Assembly (NCBI GenBank): GCA_007129655.1
Contig: SKVC01000144.1
Location: 1-9,171 of the forward strand
Source: Thermoplasmata archaeon
GTDB taxonomy: Archaea > Thermoplasmatota > Thermoplasmata > Halarchaeoplasmatales > Halarchaeoplasmataceae
Direction: 5' to 3'
Length of the DNA: 9,171 bases
The notes below the pieces were generated by a model. That model made no database searches and was not told the DNA's origin. It worked only from the letters and a program-made list of their open reading frames with translations. How positions within the stretch are numbered: position 1 is the stretch's first letter; the number at the start of each line of letters is the position of its first letter. Both the position numbers and the translations under genes were made by a program. Shown one piece after another: positions 5,982-9,171 of the stretch.

Positions 5982-6956
5982 TTATTCTTTCCCTCTTTTG
6001 ATATCTAGTACATCTTCTACCCGGGACAATCTGTTTTTCATCTTTTCCAATTTCTCGATACCGGCCTTTTTCTCAACGGCTAAAAATTCCGCTCTCATCT
6101 GTTTTTTTAGTTCCTCGTCGATGTACTTACGGCTCATGGGAAAGAGGAAACGCTCTTCGCGTCGTACGTGCTTTCTCAATAATACCGCATAATCGTCGAT
6201 AGCTATCTTGAGGTCCTCCAGATTTGATGCCCCTTCTATGTTGTTAGCTATCTCATTTTGAAGATTTTTAAATTTCTTTTCGAGCTCTTCGTGTTCTTCC
6301 TCTACACTTTTCAAAGCTGCCCTTGAAAACAATTTATTAGATGGAGCTTCACCGTGTTCGCTGATAGCTTTCTCAAGAAATCCCACGAGGTAGTGCATTT
6401 CTTTTTTGTGATGTACTTGGCGTTCCATCGTAAGGGATGTATCGTTTATCCATTCAAGGATGTTTTTTGGAACTTTATCGTGCATCTTCGAGGAGATTAT
6501 CTGAAAGATATTTACAACTCGCTGGATAAAACAGTGTTCATCTAGTAATTCATCTATGGGGTCGAAATCCCCCTTTGTACGAACGTCTTCCATCTCCTCG
6601 ATCGCCCTTTCGATCCTAGATAATACGACTTCTTCAATGAAGGGTTTGAAGATTATGTCATCGGCACCTGCTTTCAAGGCATCCATCAACGTTCTTTCTC
6701 TTCCACGTTCAGTGGTGAAGAATATGTACGGTTTACTATCGGATCCCTTTTCTTTTATCGCTCTTGCTAACTGACCACCGCTTATCTTAGGAAGGTTCCA
6801 ACTGGCAAAGATCATATCCGTATCCGGATCGTCATCGTAAAGTTTTATGGCCTCCTTACCGTCCTTGGCATGCATTACTTCGTGATCTTTTAGTTCTAAA
6901 ATATTGTCAAGAAGGACTCGGGAAGGCCTTTTCTCGTCTGCTACTATTATCTTCAT
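5982..6956 (-). CDS. Receiver-like domain fused to a hemerythrin-like (HHE) domain
   Basis: This 324-residue protein has a CheY-like receiver at about 1-122, a linker, and a hemerythrin-like four-helix domain at about 133-290 with a charged tail. The receiver keeps the acidic pair Asp7-Glu8, Thr81/82 and Lys104 (FKPF), but the phosphoacceptor position is Ser52 (IFASWNLP, codon AGT) where CheY has Asp in SDWNMP. The second domain shows LLDEH (His141), HHKKE (His182, His183, Glu186), EEEHEELEK (His222) and KHVRREERFLFP (His263, Glu267), the pattern of di-iron HHE proteins that bind oxygen or sense iron, oxygen or redox state. It is probably a soluble sensor or regulator that does not use Asp phosphorylation. 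It has no DNA-binding or output enzyme domain. A GTG at 6965 is in frame, but ATG 6956 puts the receiver strand at the usual N-terminal position. It heads the run with the aminotransferase and priL. Confidence 0.87.
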   Translation of the reverse strand: MKIIVADEKRPSRVLLDNILELKDHEVMHAKDGKEAIKLYDDDPDTDMIFASWNLPKISGGQLARAIKEKGSDSKPYIFFTTERGRERTLMDALKAGADDIIFKPFIEEVVLSRIERAIEEMEDVRTKGDFDPIDELLDEHCFIQRVVNIFQIISSKMHDKVPKNILEWINDTSLTMERQVHHKKEMHYLVGFLEKAISEHGEAPSNKLFSRAALKSVEEEHEELEKKFKNLQNEIANNIEGASNLEDLKIAIDDYAVLLRKHVRREERFLFPMSRKYIDEELKKQMRAEFLAVEKKAGIEKLEKMKNRLSRVEDVLDIKRGKE

Positions 6957-7072
6957 ATATCTCACTATGTAATTTAGTCGAACTAGAGTAAAAACTTTTT
7001 GTAAAATAACTAAAAATTCACTATGTCTTTTACTGTAAATCTAAATACTCCTTTGTACATATCGGTGTGAAG
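6957..7072. promoter_or_regulatory. Divergent promoter region with short repeats
   Basis: This AT-rich 116-bp stretch separates the hemerythrin-fusion and acetyltransferase genes, which point away from each other. It contains a 9-bp direct repeat TCACTATGT (6962-6970 and 7018-7026). A perfect inverted repeat TTTAC-T-GTAAA lies at 7029-7039. Further GTAAAA copies occur at 6988 and 7001. The inverted repeat lies directly upstream of the acetyltransferase TATA-like box, a common operator position in archaea. The promoter of the minus-strand gene is not clear: several T-rich segments could serve. Confidence 0.35.
7041..7049 (+). promoter_or_regulatory. TATA-like box for the acetyltransferase gene
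   Basis: CTAAATACT has its centre 28 bp before the ATG at 7073. The predicted transcript start is within a few bases of the start codon, so the message would be leaderless or nearly so. Confidence 0.35.
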
Positions 7073-7543
7073 ATGGTCATACGGATAAAGCTTGCACAGA
7101 AGGATGATCTAGACGAGATAACGGTCCTGTGGTACGAGTTAGCTACCATGCACGAAAAGATAATGGAGGGCTACGATCTAAGTGAAAATGCCAGAGACGA
7201 ATGGAAAGAACTCATGGAAAAAAGCCTGAAACGCAAGGATATGATAACCTTGATAGCCTGGGAAAGGGGTAAAATACTTGGATTCGCTAGCGTGATGTTG
7301 AGGAATCGTGCACCTTTTTTCAAACAAAAGGACATGGGTGTGATCATGGACGTCTTCGTTAAGAAGGAAAGAAGGGGCGAAGGGATCGGTGGTAAGCTGG
7401 TTAAAAGGGCTGAAAGTTGGATAAAGAACAAGGGTATAGATCTAGCCATCATAACGGTTGCACCGGAGAATCAGGGAGCCGTAGAATTCTGGGGAGAACA
7501 AGGTTATAGTACGTATCTGTTGAGACAGAGGAAAGAGCTCTAG
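7073..7543 (+). CDS. GNAT-family N-acetyltransferase
   Basis: This 156-residue single-domain protein has the GNAT fold pattern. It starts with an N-terminal strand and helix (IRIKLAQKDDLDEI) and continues with a central strand WERGKILGFASVML (63-76). The acetyl-CoA-binding motif is VFVKKERRGEGIGGKL (94-109), whose R-x-x-G-x-G holds the pyrophosphate, and the C-terminal part is APENQGAVEFWGEQGY (130-145). It should transfer an acetyl group from acetyl-CoA to an amine on a small molecule or protein. The substrate cannot be deduced. An in-frame GTG at 7067 would add two residues; ATG 7073 gives the usual GNAT N-terminus. It is divergent from the hemerythrin-fusion gene and convergent with thiL, with which it shares the CTAG that forms both stop codons. 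No partner gene follows it. Confidence 0.85.
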   Translation: MVIRIKLAQKDDLDEITVLWYELATMHEKIMEGYDLSENARDEWKELMEKSLKRKDMITLIAWERGKILGFASVMLRNRAPFFKQKDMGVIMDVFVKKERRGEGIGGKLVKRAESWIKNKGIDLAIITVAPENQGAVEFWGEQGYSTYLLRQRKEL

Positions 7544-8487
7544 CGTTTGAAATGGTCATAGCCACCGGTGAGGGGTGATTTTTTGTTATGGTCTATGATA
7601 TAAACTCCCTTTTCAGTTATCTTTCCGATCATTATCGGTTTCGTGCTTTTGATTTTTTCGTATTGTTCTTCGGATACCGTGTATAAGAGTTCAAAATCTT
7701 CCCCGCCGGATAGAGCCCACTCCATGGGATCTTTACCGAGTTTTTTTCCGGTTTCAATAGTTCGCTCAGATATGGGGATGTCTTCAAGTATGATCTCAGC
7801 ACCTAAACGGCTCTCTCTGCAGATATGATTGACTTCTGAAGCTAAACCGTCGCTGACATCTATCATGGCGTTTACATACGGTGCCAATTTTCTCGCTGTT
7901 TCCAGTCTGCAATCCGGTCTCAGATGAAAATCCGTATAGCCCTCTTTACCCGCTCTAAGAAGTTCCAGCCCTGCCCAGCTTTTTCCAAGGTCGCCTGTGA
8001 GACAGATTATATCTCCCTCATGTGCATCACTTCTTAGACGGAGTGAATTTTTTTCAACATGGCCGAGCATAACGACATTTATGACTAACTGGTCACCGTG
8101 GGTCGTATCGCCTCCGATGATGGTGAATCCGTATTTTTCGCAGGCTTTTAACATGCCCTTAAACACTTCATCGAGAGATTCGACTTGAATATCATCTGGT
8201 AGTGCCATGGAGACCAAGGCGTAGTCCGGTAGGCCACCCATGGCGGCTATATCGGATACGTTTACTATCATCGATTTCCAGCCTATCTGCCACGGACTGT
8301 GCCAATCCGTATTGAAATGATCCCCGGACACGAGCATATCTGTTGTTACTAGTTCATGATCTCCCTCTCCGGCGACTAACACCGCCGTGTCGTCCCCTAT
8401 GCCCTTGATTATACCGGCGTCTGTTCTTATGTTTCCCGTTAAACGCTCAAGCAGTCCGAATTCACCTAGTTCTCGTATATCCGTCAT
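7540..8487 (-). CDS. thiL: Thiamine-monophosphate kinase
   Basis: This 315-residue enzyme phosphorylates thiamine monophosphate with ATP to the active cofactor thiamine diphosphate in the cytoplasm. It belongs to the PurM/ThiL/SelD fold family. All the classical metal- and nucleotide-binding motifs are visible: GDDTAV (31-36), TTDMLVSGDHF (48-58), VSDIAAMGG (77-85), GGDTTHGDQL (125-134), LTGDLGKS (163-170), DVSDGLASEV (210-219) and GGEDFELLYT (261-270). Length is typical. The frame is open 26 codons further upstream to ATG 8565. ATG 8487 is clearly the start, because it has an SD site, overlaps the thiE stop as ATGA, and begins the family with its usual ELGEFGLLERL. Its own stop overlaps that of the convergent acetyltransferase gene by 4 bp. 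Confidence 0.95.
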   Translation of the reverse strand: MTDIRELGEFGLLERLTGNIRTDAGIIKGIGDDTAVLVAGEGDHELVTTDMLVSGDHFNTDWHSPWQIGWKSMIVNVSDIAAMGGLPDYALVSMALPDDIQVESLDEVFKGMLKACEKYGFTIIGGDTTHGDQLVINVVMLGHVEKNSLRLRSDAHEGDIICLTGDLGKSWAGLELLRAGKEGYTDFHLRPDCRLETARKLAPYVNAMIDVSDGLASEVNHICRESRLGAEIILEDIPISERTIETGKKLGKDPMEWALSGGEDFELLYTVSEEQYEKIKSTKPIMIGKITEKGVYIIDHNKKSPLTGGYDHFKR

Positions 8488-9125
8488 GGTTTTAATCTCC
8501 TTTTTTCTTCGTGAAAATGTTTTTCGAAGTGTTTCACACGCTCTGTGAATCTTTCGTCGCAGCATACACCGGAGATGGCACAGAGCATATCGACTTCTTG
8601 TGCGAGCTGAGAGATGTCGGCTTCCCGTACACCCCCTATGGCCGCAGTAGGTACGTCTACCGTTCTCGCGATATCTAGAATACCCTGAACGCCTAGGGCT
8701 TCATCAGCATTCTTCTTCGTCGCCGTTTTATGAACAGGACCGATGCCGATATAATCGGCTATTTTAGAGGCCTCTTCTGCCTGTCCAAGATCATGTGTTG
8801 AAATACCGAGTATCATATCTCCTATCAAACAACGGGCTATCTCTCCGGGAAGGTCTTCCTGGCCTAGATGTACACCGTCGGCCTCCACCGCCAGGGCGAT
8901 ATCGACTCTGTCGTTGACTATGAAAAGCGCCCGCTCTAAACACAATTTTTTTAGCTTCAGGGCATCACGGTACATCTCTCTAGAAGTTCCATTTTTGTTT
9001 CTATACTGGATCATCTTTACACCGCAGTCCAGAGCTATGGATACCTGTTCGCTCACAGACATTTCCATATCTTCGGATGAAATGTAATAATAATTTACAT
9101 CTTCCAAAGAGAGGGAGCTTGCCAT
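8484..9125 (-). CDS. thiE: Thiamine-phosphate synthase
   Basis: This 213-residue TIM-barrel enzyme joins hydroxymethylpyrimidine diphosphate and the thiazole phosphate to give thiamine monophosphate. Family motifs appear in order. QYRNK (40-44) and FIVNDRVDIALAV (68-80) come first, then DGVHLGQEDLP (83-93), which contacts metal and diphosphate. ILGISTHDLGQA (105-116), ADYIGIGPVHKTATK (123-137) and AAIGGV (161-166) follow. Many archaea instead use a ThiN domain for this step, so a bacterial-type ThiE is informative. It is followed by thiL with a 4-bp ATGA overlap, so the last two steps of thiamine diphosphate synthesis are coupled. The ATG at 9125 lacks an SD site but has a TATA-like box at the right distance. 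Only 46 bp upstream are available, so a TPP riboswitch further out cannot be excluded. Confidence 0.94.
   Translation of the reverse strand: MASSLSLEDVNYYYISSEDMEMSVSEQVSIALDCGVKMIQYRNKNGTSREMYRDALKLKKLCLERALFIVNDRVDIALAVEADGVHLGQEDLPGEIARCLIGDMILGISTHDLGQAEEASKIADYIGIGPVHKTATKKNADEALGVQGILDIARTVDVPTAAIGGVREADISQLAQEVDMLCAISGVCCDERFTERVKHFEKHFHEEKRRLKP
8495..8501 (-). promoter_or_regulatory. Shine-Dalgarno site that fixes the thiL start
   Basis: AGGAGAT on the minus strand, inside the last codons of thiE, lies 7 nt before ATG 8487. It rules out the longer thiL reading from 8565 and supports coupled translation after thiE. Confidence 0.6.
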
Positions 9126-9148
9126 GGAAGTACATTGAATTAGGATTG

Positions 9149-9154
9149 TTTAAG
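9149..9154 (-). promoter_or_regulatory. TATA-like box for the thiE-thiL operon
   Basis: CTTAAA on the minus strand is centred about 26 bp before the thiE ATG, predicting a leaderless message. A second AT-rich match (CTTTATTA, 9163-9170) lies further upstream and would give a leader of about 15 nt. Confidence 0.35.
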
Positions 9155-9171
9155 TGTTGTGTAATAAAGCA

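Noticed and set aside
7540..8565. Longer thiL reading from ATG 8565
   Set aside because: It would overlap thiE by 82 bp; the SD site and ATGA overlap at 8487 and the family N-terminus support the shorter form.
1..9171. CRISPR array, tRNA or rRNA genes, defence system
   Set aside because: No regularly spaced repeats, cloverleaf-like sequences, rRNA segments or recognisable defence genes were seen on either strand. TnpB is the only nuclease-type gene and belongs to a mobile element.

Overview
The window looks archaeal. It encodes the large subunit of the archaeal/eukaryotic-type DNA primase (PriL). It also carries a coiled-coil protein of the COG1340 type, which I know mainly from archaea, and a TnpB transposon gene. 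Several genes have TATA-like boxes about 25-30 bp before the start codon, with little or no leader. Ile ATA and Arg AGA/AGG codons are common and base composition is moderate. Placement below 'archaeon, probably euryarchaeal or a relative' is not possible from the sequence alone. No tRNA, rRNA or CRISPR array was seen.

Layout. (1) Positions 1 to about 535, minus strand: the 5' end of an IS200/IS605-type element, with a small SpoVT/AbrB-like gene overlapping the start of tnpB. tnpB runs off the left edge. A two-part inverted repeat at 456-502 is a candidate element-end hairpin. (2) 560-3519, plus strand: a tight three-gene run of COG1340 coiled-coil protein, NAD-dependent sugar epimerase/dehydratase and GT4-type glycosyltransferase. 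(3) 3520-3794: a 275-bp convergent gap with no clear gene. (4) 3795-6956, minus strand, transcribed in the order response regulator-hemerythrin fusion, DegT/DnrJ-type sugar aminotransferase, priL, with gaps of 24 and 36 nt. (5) 6957-7072: a divergent promoter region with short repeats. (6) 7073-7543, plus strand: a GNAT acetyltransferase. (7) 7540-9125, minus strand: thiE and thiL, overlapping by ATGA.

How the genes fit together. The epimerase, glycosyltransferase and aminotransferase are consistent with making and transferring a modified (amino) sugar, for example for surface glycans or protein glycosylation, although the aminotransferase lies on the other strand beside priL. thiE and thiL form the last two steps of thiamine diphosphate synthesis. 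No obvious new defence or other multi-gene system is present. The most unusual protein is the receiver-hemerythrin fusion, whose receiver has Ser where the phosphoacceptor Asp should be. Its linkage to a primase subunit gene and the coding-like debris at 3520-3794 are also worth checking.
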